From Tenericutes bacterium ADurb.BinA155 (GTDB taxonomy: Bacteria; Bacillota_I; Bacilli_A; RFN20; CAG-826): a DNA stretch of 10,303 nucleotides. Position numbers and translations under genes: made by a program. Within the stretch, counting starts at the first letter, position 1, and each line of letters opens with the position of its first letter. Of this stretch, positions 5,042-10,303 are shown piece after piece. The stretch spans positions 1 through 10,303 of the forward strand of contig MVZL01000031.1 in the NCBI GenBank assembly GCA_002068375.1. The letters are read 5' to 3'. The notes beneath the pieces were generated by a model, which saw nothing but the letters and a program-made list of their open reading frames with translations, had not been told where the DNA came from and ran no database searches.

Positions 5042-6829
5042 ATGTATCATTCTGCAGGAAATTACGAGGCGTTTGCCCACCCGCAAAAACCGGATGGTGT
5101 CGATAAGAAGAGCGCTTATGTGATCGGGACGGGGTTAGCGGGGCTCACCGCGGCGTTCTACCTGGTCCGCGATGGCCAGATGAAGGGCGAGCACATTCAC
5201 GTTTTGGAGAAATTGCCGATCCCGGGCGGCTCGACTGATGGGATCCATGACCCGAGCAAAGGCTTCATCATGCGGGGCGGCCGCGAGATGGACAACCACT
5301 TCGAGGTGATGTGGGACCTCTTCCGCGATGTTCCGAGCCGGGACGATCCGAAGGTTTCCGTCCTCGACGACTACTATTGGCTCAACAAGAAAGACCCGAA
5401 CTATTCGTTATGCCGGGCCACGACCAACCGGGGCGAAGATGCCCACACCGATCGGAAATTCACCTTGGATGCCCAAGCCCAAAAGGAATTGACGAAGCTC
5501 TATCTCACCCCCGAAGATCAGCTCGAGGATATGAAGATCGACCAGATCTTCGATGACCATTTCTGGAAATCCAATTTCTGGCTCTATTGGCAAACGATGT
5601 TCGCTTTCGAGACCTGGAGCTCCGCCCTCGAGATGAAACGCTACCTCCAACGCTACGTTCACCACATCGACGGTTTGCCCGATTTCTCGGCCCTTCGTTT
5701 CACCAAATACAACCAATACGACAGCATGATTCTGCCGTTAATGGACTATCTTCAAGCCCACAAAGTCTCCTTCGAGTTCGGGATCGATGTGACGAACGTG
5801 ATCTTCGATACTTCCGATCCTAAACGCAAACTCGCGAAGAAAATCGTTTATACGAAGGATGGGGTTGAATCCTCGATCGACTTGGACGAAGACGATCTCG
5901 TCTTCATCACGAACGGCTGCTGCACCGATAGCACCTGCTATGGTGATCAGACCCACGCCCCGGATCTTTCGAAATTGAAAGATGGTTCCGGCGAATCCTG
6001 GGATATGTGGAATAAAATCGCGGCGCAAGATCGTAGCTTTGGCCATCCGCAAAAATTCTGCGGGGACATCAGCAAATCGAATTGGATGTCCGCGACGATC
6101 ACGACCCTCGATGAGTCGGTGATTCCTTACATCGTGAAGATCTGCAAACGCGATCCCCATTCGGGCAAAGTCGTCACCGGCGGAATCGTGACGGTCAAAG
6201 ACAGCTTGCCCAACTGGTATTGCTCTTGGACGATCAACCGCCAGCCCCAGTTCCTCGATCAATCCAACCAGCAGGTCTGCGTGTGGTTCTATGGCCTCTT
6301 CACCGATCGCCCGGGCAATTACATCAAGAAAGCGATGCGGGATTGCACCGGCGAAGAAATCTGCGAGGAGTGGCTCTATCACATTGGCGTCCCCGTGGAA
6401 CAGATTCACGAGATCGCGAGCAAACACTGCAACACGACCACGAGCTTCCTTCCTTACATCAACGCCTTCTTCATGCCGCGGACCCACACGGATCGACCGT
6501 TGGTGGTGCCGCAGGGCAGTGTCAACTTCGCCTTCATTGGTCAATTCGCCGAACTCCCGCGCGACACCATCTTCACGACCGAGTACTCGATGCGGACCGG
6601 GATGGAAGCGGTCTACACCCTTCTTAACGTCGATCGCGGCGTCCCCGAAGTTTGGGGTTCGACCTACGATGTCCGCGAACTCTTAAGAGCGACTTATTAC
6701 GCGCTCGACCAAAAGCCGATCACGTCAACCCAACTCTCGCCGCTCGAGAAATTGGTGCTCAAAAAGGCCCTCAAGAAGGTCAAAGGGACCGACGTTGAGC
6801 TTCTTCTCAAAGAGACTCACGTCATCTAA
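5042..6829 (+). CDS. ohyA: Oleate hydratase (myosin-cross-reactive antigen family)
   Basis: A 595-residue FAD enzyme that adds water to the cis-9 double bond of free unsaturated fatty acids, such as oleate to 10-hydroxystearate, at the inner face of the membrane. The FAD-binding motif GTGLAG is at residues 29-34, followed by the family block GFIMRGGREMDNHFE at 74-88. E82 and Y201 match in spacing (119) the catalytic Glu/Tyr pair I recall for OhyA (E82/Y201 in S. aureus, E122/Y241 in Elizabethkingia). Other family blocks are WQTMFAFETWSSALEMKRY (about 184-202) and FTKYNQYDSM (about 220-229). Length is normal and the gene looks intact. The start is set by AAGGAGG 7 nt upstream. It is a single-gene unit between terminators at 4935 and 6859. 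The likely role is detoxification of host or dietary unsaturated fatty acids, probably under the TetR regulator upstream (inference). Confidence 0.96.
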   Translation: MYHSAGNYEAFAHPQKPDGVDKKSAYVIGTGLAGLTAAFYLVRDGQMKGEHIHVLEKLPIPGGSTDGIHDPSKGFIMRGGREMDNHFEVMWDLFRDVPSRDDPKVSVLDDYYWLNKKDPNYSLCRATTNRGEDAHTDRKFTLDAQAQKELTKLYLTPEDQLEDMKIDQIFDDHFWKSNFWLYWQTMFAFETWSSALEMKRYLQRYVHHIDGLPDFSALRFTKYNQYDSMILPLMDYLQAHKVSFEFGIDVTNVIFDTSDPKRKLAKKIVYTKDGVESSIDLDEDDLVFITNGCCTDSTCYGDQTHAPDLSKLKDGSGESWDMWNKIAAQDRSFGHPQKFCGDISKSNWMSATITTLDESVIPYIVKICKRDPHSGKVVTGGIVTVKDSLPNWYCSWTINRQPQFLDQSNQQVCVWFYGLFTDRPGNYIKKAMRDCTGEEICEEWLYHIGVPVEQIHEIASKHCNTTTSFLPYINAFFMPRTHTDRPLVVPQGSVNFAFIGQFAELPRDTIFTTEYSMRTGMEAVYTLLNVDRGVPEVWGSTYDVRELLRATYYALDQKPITSTQLSPLEKLVLKKALKKVKGTDVELLLKETHVI

Positions 6830-6858
6830 TTCGGCCGAACGATCCTCTCTTTTTAAGG

Positions 6859-6896
6859 AAGACGGCTTTCCCCAAGGAAGGCCGTTTTCTTTTTCC
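6859..6896 (+). terminator. Intrinsic terminator after ohyA
   Basis: ACGGCTTTCC (6862-6871) pairs with GGAAGGCCGT (6876-6885), 10 bp with one wobble and a CCAA loop, flanked by AAG on the left and followed by TTTTCTTTTTCC. It begins about 30 bp after the ohyA stop and closes that unit. Confidence 0.92.
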
Positions 6897-6919
6897 TTTC
6901 CCTTCCGGGCTAATGAGCC

Positions 6920-6925
6920 TATATT
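6920..6925 (+). promoter_or_regulatory. -10 box of the ABC transporter operon
   Basis: TATATT lies 8 nt before ATG 6934. The ohyA terminator ends near 6896, so the promoter must fit in the remaining 37 bp. No ribosome binding site and no clear -35 are seen. A leader of about two nucleotides or none is expected. Confidence 0.4.
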
Positions 6926-6933
6926 GGTTCCAT

Positions 6934-7863
6934 ATGGAAAACGTCATTGAAACAAGGGAACTCACCAAGGTCTACAGCCACAAAACGGTCCTGGATCATG
7001 TGAACTTCAAAATCCGCCAAGGCTCCATCATGGGCCTCGTCGGGAAAAACGGTGCTGGCAAAACGACCTTAATTCGTTTGCTCACCGATGTCGCCCATCC
7101 GACTTCGGGCACCTATTCGATCATGGGGGAAAGCGATCCGAAAAAATTGGTCCGGCTCCGGGCCGCGATCGCCGCGATGGTGGAGACCCCGGCGCTTTAT
7201 CTTTCGATGTCCGCGCACGATAACCTCTATACCCGCTGCATTCTGATGGCGGTCCCGCCGAAAGACATGAACGCCTACATCAATGCGAAGCTCGATTTCG
7301 TCGGGCTTGGCTTCCTCAAAGACAGCAAAAAACACGCCCGCGACTTCTCGCTTGGCCAGCGGCAACGCTTAGGCATCGCGATGGCCCTCGTCGGCGATCC
7401 GAAGCTCTTAATTCTCGATGAACCCACCAATGGCCTCGACCCCGAAGGTATCCGGGAAATCCGGGAGCTTTTGCTTAACCTCAATCAACAGGGAATCACA
7501 ATTTTGATCTCCTCCCACATTCTTTCGGAGCTCAGCAAACTCGCGACCGATTACACCTTCATCGATAACGGCAAGATCATCAAAGAGATCTCGGCCCATG
7601 ATTTGGAAACCGCCTCGAAACGGAATCTCGAGATCGTGACCGATGACGATAGCAAAGCGAAGAAAATCTTGTTGGATGAAGGCTTCGAGCTCATTGGCAA
7701 ATCGGGCTTAAACGTCACGGGCTATACCGAATCGGCCGAAGTCATCATGGCCCTCACCGATAAGGGGCTTCGTTTAAAGTCGATCAAAGAAAAAGGCGGA
7801 GAACTCGAAGACTACTTCGTGGGCTTAGTCGATGGAGGAAATAACAATGGGAAAGCTGCTTAA
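6934..7863 (+). CDS. ABC transporter ATP-binding protein (bacitracin/lantibiotic exporter type)
   Basis: A 309-residue cytoplasmic ATPase that would drive the membrane partner encoded next. Walker A GKNGAGKTT is at residues 37-45, the signature SLGQRQRLG at 139-147, Walker B LLILDEP with D162 and E163, and the switch histidine in SSHIL (H195). The domain order and the extra C-terminal region of about 90 residues after the ATPase core resemble BcrA/YxlF-like exporter ATPases. ATG 6934 is preferred over an in-frame ATG at 6913, because MENVIETRELTKVY is the normal family start. Neither has a ribosome binding site. The 3' end overlaps the permease gene by 17 bp, so translation of the two is probably coupled. 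Substrate unknown; export of a peptide antibiotic or resistance to one is the usual guess for this class. Confidence 0.95.
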   Translation: MENVIETRELTKVYSHKTVLDHVNFKIRQGSIMGLVGKNGAGKTTLIRLLTDVAHPTSGTYSIMGESDPKKLVRLRAAIAAMVETPALYLSMSAHDNLYTRCILMAVPPKDMNAYINAKLDFVGLGFLKDSKKHARDFSLGQRQRLGIAMALVGDPKLLILDEPTNGLDPEGIREIRELLLNLNQQGITILISSHILSELSKLATDYTFIDNGKIIKEISAHDLETASKRNLEIVTDDDSKAKKILLDEGFELIGKSGLNVTGYTESAEVIMALTDKGLRLKSIKEKGGELEDYFVGLVDGGNNNGKAA

Positions 7864-8737
7864 ACTCGTTTTCTTCCGTCTGCGGAAAGAAAAAGCCCCG
7901 TGGATCGAGGCTTTCATCGCGATCGGATACGCGTTATTGGTCGTCTTGATTTATTACATTATTTACCAATCCGCCGTTGCTTCGGGGACGAGTCCCGACG
8001 ATGTTGGAATCAGCTTCCGGGTCATGGTGCTGAAAACGATGTCGGCCGGCTATAACATCCCGGCGGTTTTGATCGTCGCTGGCGTCGCTTCCTTCTTCTA
8101 CACCGAGATCAACTATGGGACTTTGCGGAACCAGATCGTTTCCGGCTATTCCCGTAAGGAAATCTATACCGCTTATTGGTTAGGGATGCAGGTCTATAGC
8201 GTCCTGATGCTTCTCGTCTACGGCCTTACGACCGCGGCGCTTTCATCGATTTTGCTCCCGAGCGGCTTTACCGAGAGCAACATTCTTCCTTTCTTCGCCG
8301 CTTTAGGCCTAGGGGTCCTTTATGAAGCGGGCCTCACTTCACTGGCCTTCTTCCTCATTACCCTCATCAAGTTCCCGGCTTGGCCGATCGTGATCATTGT
8401 GATCGCCGCGGTCTCTTCGATGATTGTGAGCATCAGTCTCATCTCTCAAAAGGTCAGTGGCAGCCATGGCGACGTCAGCGTCTTCTATTTCTTGCTTTGG
8501 ATGCCCGATATTCAGGTGGCAACTTTGCAAGCGGGGGATCTTTCTTACGTCACGACCAGCATGGGCTTTGGCGGGATCGGAAACTTCACTTCGCTCAACG
8601 CGGAGCAAATCATCGGAGTCGAGCATACCGATTACACTGGCTATGCGACCTTCGCGATTCTCACGGAGAACATCGTGATCACCTTAGGGAGCTACCTCGG
8701 CGGCCTCTTCTATTTTGATCATCACGATTTGAAGTAA
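7847..8737 (+). CDS. ABC-2 type transporter permease
   Basis: A 296-residue integral membrane protein with about six hydrophobic segments (roughly residues 19-41, 70-86, 108-135, 146-170, 174-197 and 268-290). The cytoplasmic-loop motif YGTLRNQIVSGYSRKEIY after the second helix (90-107) is typical of BcrB/ABC-2 permeases that pair with the ATPase upstream. The start is fixed by GGAGG (7834-7838) 8 nt before ATG 7847, inside the end of the ATPase gene; an ATG at 7832 lies upstream of that site and is rejected. No terminator follows, and the stop is 19 bp before a tRNA-Arg gene, so the operon transcript may run through the tRNA to the terminator at 8844. Confidence 0.92.
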   Translation: MGKLLKLVFFRLRKEKAPWIEAFIAIGYALLVVLIYYIIYQSAVASGTSPDDVGISFRVMVLKTMSAGYNIPAVLIVAGVASFFYTEINYGTLRNQIVSGYSRKEIYTAYWLGMQVYSVLMLLVYGLTTAALSSILLPSGFTESNILPFFAALGLGVLYEAGLTSLAFFLITLIKFPAWPIVIIVIAAVSSMIVSISLISQKVSGSHGDVSVFYFLLWMPDIQVATLQAGDLSYVTTSMGFGGIGNFTSLNAEQIIGVEHTDYTGYATFAILTENIVITLGSYLGGLFYFDHHDLK

Positions 8738-8742
8738 TGCCG

Positions 8743-8748
8743 TATAAT
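8743..8748 (+). promoter_or_regulatory. -10 box for tRNA-Arg
   Basis: A perfect TATAAT lies 8 nt before the mature tRNA 5' end, within the 19-bp gap after the permease stop. TTGATC at 8715-8720 is too far (22 bp) to be an ideal -35. Confidence 0.5.
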
Positions 8749-8756
8749 CTATCCAC

Positions 8757-8833
8757 GCGCCAATAGCTCAACTGGATAGAGTACGAGACTTCGAATCTTG
8801 GGGTTGCGGGTTCAAATCCTGCTTGGCGCGCCA
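8757..8833 (+). tRNA. tRNA-Arg (anticodon TCG)
   Basis: A full cloverleaf can be drawn. Acceptor GCGCCAA (8757-8763) pairs with TTGGCGC (8823-8829), with discriminator G8830 and encoded CCA 8831-8833. D-stem GCTC pairs with GAGT. Anticodon stem CGAGA pairs with TCTTG around loop CTTCGAA, so the anticodon is TCG (8791-8793), reading CGA and possibly other CGN codons. T-stem GCGGG pairs with CCTGC around TTCAAAT. An intrinsic terminator follows 10 bp later. Confidence 0.97.
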
Positions 8834-8843
8834 TGAAGTTTCT

Positions 8844-8878
8844 AGGCGTTTCTCTAAAAGGAAACGCCTTTTTCTTTC
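8844..8878 (+). terminator. Intrinsic terminator after tRNA-Arg
   Basis: AGGCGTTTC (8844-8852) pairs perfectly with GAAACGCCT (8861-8869), with an 8-nt loop, followed by TTTTCTTTC. It rules out an epimerase start at 8833, which would read through this hairpin. Confidence 0.95.
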
Positions 8879-8890
8879 AAAAAGAGAAAA

Positions 8891-8914
8891 GGGGGCTACT
8901 ATGGATTTGCCCCC
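8891..8914 (+). promoter_or_regulatory. Epimerase promoter embedded in a G/C-arm inverted repeat
   Basis: GGGGGC (8891-8896) and GCCCCC (8909-8914) form a perfect 6-bp inverted repeat with a 12-nt loop, ending 2 nt before ATG 8917. The loop begins with a -10-like TACTAT (8897-8902). TTTCAA (8875-8880) lies 16 bp upstream. Because a terminator ends at about 8878, the promoter must be here, leaving a leader of about 8 nt without a ribosome binding site. Confidence 0.4.
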
Positions 8915-8916
8915 TT

Positions 8917-9930
8917 ATGAAAAAGTATCTCGTCACCGGCGCGGCCGGACATTTAGGGCTCGCGCTCTGCTTCCAACTTCTGAAGGATCATCAGGCGGTC
9001 CGGGTTTTGCTTTTGCCGGAAGAATCTTTTCCGCTCGAAGATCAAGTCGAAGTGATCCGGGGCGATGTGACGGATCCAAAGAGCCTCATTCCTTTTTTCG
9101 ATAATCCGAATCAGGACGACTTCGAGCTGATCCACGCGGCTGGCATCGTGAGCATCGCTTCGCGTTACGACCCCAAAGTCCATGCGGTCAATGTCGATGG
9201 AACGGCGAACGTGATGGCGGAAGCGCTCCGGACCCAGGTCAAAAAGATCGTTTATGTTTCGAGCGTTCACGCGATTCCCGAAGAGCCGAAAGGCCAACTT
9301 ATCAAAGAAACGACCGCGTTCGATCCAGCCAAGGTGAAAGGCCTCTACGCCAAGACCAAGGCCGAAGCGGTGGCCCATGTTTTGGCCTTAGCAAAAGCGG
9401 GTCTTCCGGTCACCGTTGTACATCCTTCGGGGATTCTCGGGCCCTTTGACTTAGGGCGGAATCACTTGGTCGCGCTACTAAAAGACTTCAAGAACGGCAA
9501 GCTCACCGCCGCGGTGAAAGGGGGCTACGACTTCGTCGATGTCCGGGATGTGGTTCAAGGGATCTTAGGGGCTCTGACAAAGGGAAAGAATGGGGAATGC
9601 TATATTCTTTCGGGCGGATACCATTCGATCAAAGAACTGTTGGATTTAGCCGCCCACGATCTAAGGAAAACTCCGATCAAAACCTATTTAGCCGGCGGTT
9701 TCGTCCGTTTCTTCGCTCCCTTAGAAGAACTATGGTATCGGATCCGGAAAGCTCCGCCCCTATTCACTTCCTACTCGCTTTATACCTTAAGGAGCAATTC
9801 CAATTTCTCCCATGAAAAGGCGAGCCTTACGCTCGGTTACCGCGTTCGCCCTTTCGAAGAAACGGTTTCCGATACGATCCGCTACCTTGAAAGTGGGGGC
9901 GGCGATCCCACTTCGTTCTTGCTCGCTTAA
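8917..9930 (+). CDS. NAD(P)-dependent epimerase/reductase, extended SDR family
   Basis: A 337-residue cytoplasmic protein. The Rossmann nucleotide-binding motif TGAAGHLG is at residues 7-14, GDV at about 50-52, and HAAGIVS at about 72-78. SDR catalytic residues are visible as YVSS (S115/S116), with Y144 and K148 in the YAKTK motif, followed by VVHPSGILGP, typical of dihydroflavonol-4-reductase-like and nucleoside-diphosphate-sugar epimerase-like proteins. It should oxidise or reduce a hydroxyl/keto group using NAD(P); the substrate cannot be read from the sequence. There are no sugar-pathway neighbours, so a specific epimerase name is not justified. The start at 8917 places the Rossmann motif at the normal distance and lies after the tRNA terminator; no ribosome binding site precedes it. 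It ends 43 bp before a small gene with no obvious terminator, so the two may be co-transcribed. Confidence 0.9.
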   Translation: MKKYLVTGAAGHLGLALCFQLLKDHQAVRVLLLPEESFPLEDQVEVIRGDVTDPKSLIPFFDNPNQDDFELIHAAGIVSIASRYDPKVHAVNVDGTANVMAEALRTQVKKIVYVSSVHAIPEEPKGQLIKETTAFDPAKVKGLYAKTKAEAVAHVLALAKAGLPVTVVHPSGILGPFDLGRNHLVALLKDFKNGKLTAAVKGGYDFVDVRDVVQGILGALTKGKNGECYILSGGYHSIKELLDLAAHDLRKTPIKTYLAGGFVRFFAPLEELWYRIRKAPPLFTSYSLYTLRSNSNFSHEKASLTLGYRVRPFEETVSDTIRYLESGGGDPTSFLLA

Positions 9931-9961
9931 ACTCGGCCTTTTCTTTTATGAGGGAACTCGT

Positions 9962-9967
9962 TAACCT
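9962..9967 (+). promoter_or_regulatory. -10-like box before the 54-residue gene
   Basis: TAACCT ends 6 nt before ATG 9974, the spacing expected for a leaderless message. The nearest purine-rich stretch, GAGGGAA (9950-9956), is 17 nt from the ATG and is too far for a normal ribosome binding site. The 43-bp gap holds nothing else. Confidence 0.25.
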
Positions 9968-9973
9968 AAAGTC

Positions 9974-10138
9974 ATGACCAACGAAAAACAAGCAATCATC
10001 GACGACTTAAATGCCAAAATCGTCCTTGGGATGAAAGACCGGGCATTCGATGTTCTGGTCGAGAGTTACCGCAAGGGCATCTTTAACGCGGCCGAATACC
10101 TAAGCTTTCGCGAAAGAATCGACCGAATCAAAGACTGA
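9974..10138 (+). CDS. Small uncharacterised protein (54 residues)
   Basis: An ATG-to-TGA reading frame encoding a charged, helical 54-residue protein beginning MTNEKQAIIDDLNAKIVLGM and ending FRERIDRIKD. It has no membrane segment, no cysteine and no recognisable motif. Hydrophobic residues recur every three to four positions, as expected of a two-helix bundle or a small helical partner protein. Its composition (Asp, Glu, Lys, Arg, Ile) is protein-like and it fills the gap between the epimerase and the tRNA promoter. It is not recognised and could be a lineage-restricted small protein. It may be translated from the epimerase transcript or a leaderless one. A DNA palindrome, CTTTCGCGAAAG, lies near its 3' end but lacks a U-tract. 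Confidence 0.6.
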   Translation: MTNEKQAIIDDLNAKIVLGMKDRAFDVLVESYRKGIFNAAEYLSFRERIDRIKD

Positions 10139-10158
10139 GCGAAAAGCAAACAAACTCA

Positions 10159-10187
10159 TTGAGAAGAGCCAAGAGTTTGAATATAAT
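10159..10187 (+). promoter_or_regulatory. Strong housekeeping promoter for tRNA-Ala
   Basis: TTGAGA (10159-10164) and TATAAT (10182-10187) are separated by exactly 17 bp, the best -35/-10 pair in the window. This strength is normal for stable RNA genes and suggests the tRNA may lead a longer tRNA or rRNA cluster beyond the right edge. Confidence 0.85.
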
Positions 10188-10192
10188 AGTCG

Positions 10193-10211
10193 AGCCGCGA
10201 ATTTCGCGGCT
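10193..10211 (+). other. Perfect hairpin in the tRNA-Ala leader
   Basis: AGCCGCGA (10193-10200) pairs perfectly with TCGCGGCT (10204-10211) around a 3-nt loop. It starts at the expected transcript 5' end and lies 21 nt before the mature tRNA. No U-tract follows, so it is not a terminator; it could protect the 5' end or guide leader processing. Confidence 0.6.
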
Positions 10212-10232
10212 AGGAAAGAAAGCCTAATTTCT

Positions 10233-10303
10233 GGGGCTTTAGCTCAGCTGGGAGAGCGCGTGCTTTGCAAGCATGAGGTCGGGGGTCCGAGTCCCCTAAG
10301 CTC
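10233..10303 (+). tRNA. tRNA-Ala (anticodon TGC), 3' end cut by the window
   Basis: Acceptor GGGGCTT (10233-10239) pairs with AAGCTC, of which the last acceptor base, the discriminator and any CCA lie beyond the edge. D-arm is GCTC...GAGC. Anticodon stem CGTGC pairs with GCATG around TTTGCAA, giving anticodon TGC. T-stem GGGGG pairs with CCCCT around TCCGAGT. Confidence 0.95.

Noticed and set aside
5738..6544. A 268-residue minus-strand reading frame opposite ohyA
   Set aside because: It mirrors the oleate hydratase coding sequence, has no ribosome binding site and shows no family motif.
6913..6933. Upstream ATG for the ABC ATPase
   Set aside because: It adds seven atypical residues, has no ribosome binding site and lies before the only -10-like box in the short gap.
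8757..8833. tRNA-Arg as an integration site for a mobile element
   Set aside because: No integrase gene and no second copy of the tRNA 3' end is visible in the window.
8833..8916. Upstream start for the epimerase at ATG 8833
   Set aside because: That ATG overlaps the last base of the tRNA-Arg CCA, and the extension would run through a strong intrinsic terminator. The Rossmann motif fits the start at 8917.
1..10303. CRISPR arrays, insertion sequences, defence islands or toxin-antitoxin pairs
   Set aside because: No regularly spaced repeats, transposase, nuclease or paired small toxin genes were found on either strand.

Overview
The window reads as a chromosomal segment of a Bacillota-type bacterium, probably an uncultured gut or rumen Bacilli-like lineage; the exact group is inference. 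Supporting signs are AGGAGG-type ribosome binding sites at some genes, intrinsic terminators with U-tracts, GHKL, XRE and TetR_C_8-type regulators, a standard code (TGG for Trp, TGA as stop) and roughly 50% GC. No insertion sequence, phage gene, CRISPR array or rRNA is visible.

Layout, left to right. (1) Positions 1-882, minus strand: the N-terminal membrane and phospho-acceptor part of a GHKL sensor histidine kinase that runs off the left edge. (2) 1041-3500, plus strand: an 819-residue four-module sulfur-transfer enzyme made of CoA-disulfide reductase, rhodanese, TusA and DsrE-like modules. (3) 3517-4221, minus strand: a membrane-anchored double-HTH XRE regulator that converges on the reductase and shares a bidirectional terminator with it. 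(4) 4339-4905, plus strand: a TetR-family regulator divergent from the XRE gene. (5) 5042-6829: an oleate hydratase (ohyA), a single-gene unit bounded by two intrinsic terminators. (6) 6934-8737: a two-gene ABC exporter operon (ATPase plus ABC-2 permease). (7) tRNA-Arg(TCG) at 8757-8833 with its own terminator. (8) 8917-9930: an NAD(P)-dependent extended-SDR epimerase/reductase. (9) 9974-10138: a 54-residue unidentified protein. (10) tRNA-Ala(TGC), cut by the right edge, behind the best promoter of the window.

Functionally the window is a set of short independent units, not one pathway. TetR next to ohyA is a plausible regulator-target pair for unsaturated fatty acid detoxification. The sulfur enzyme stands alone between two signalling genes. 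The ABC pair is a self-contained exporter.

The most interesting signals are regulatory. Several genes lack a Shine-Dalgarno sequence and instead have a TANNNT box 6-10 nt before the ATG, which suggests leaderless mRNAs. The four-module enzyme carries a strong in-frame internal ribosome binding site exactly at the rhodanese/TusA junction. The ohyA ribosome binding site lies in the loop between two perfect 7-bp inverted arms.
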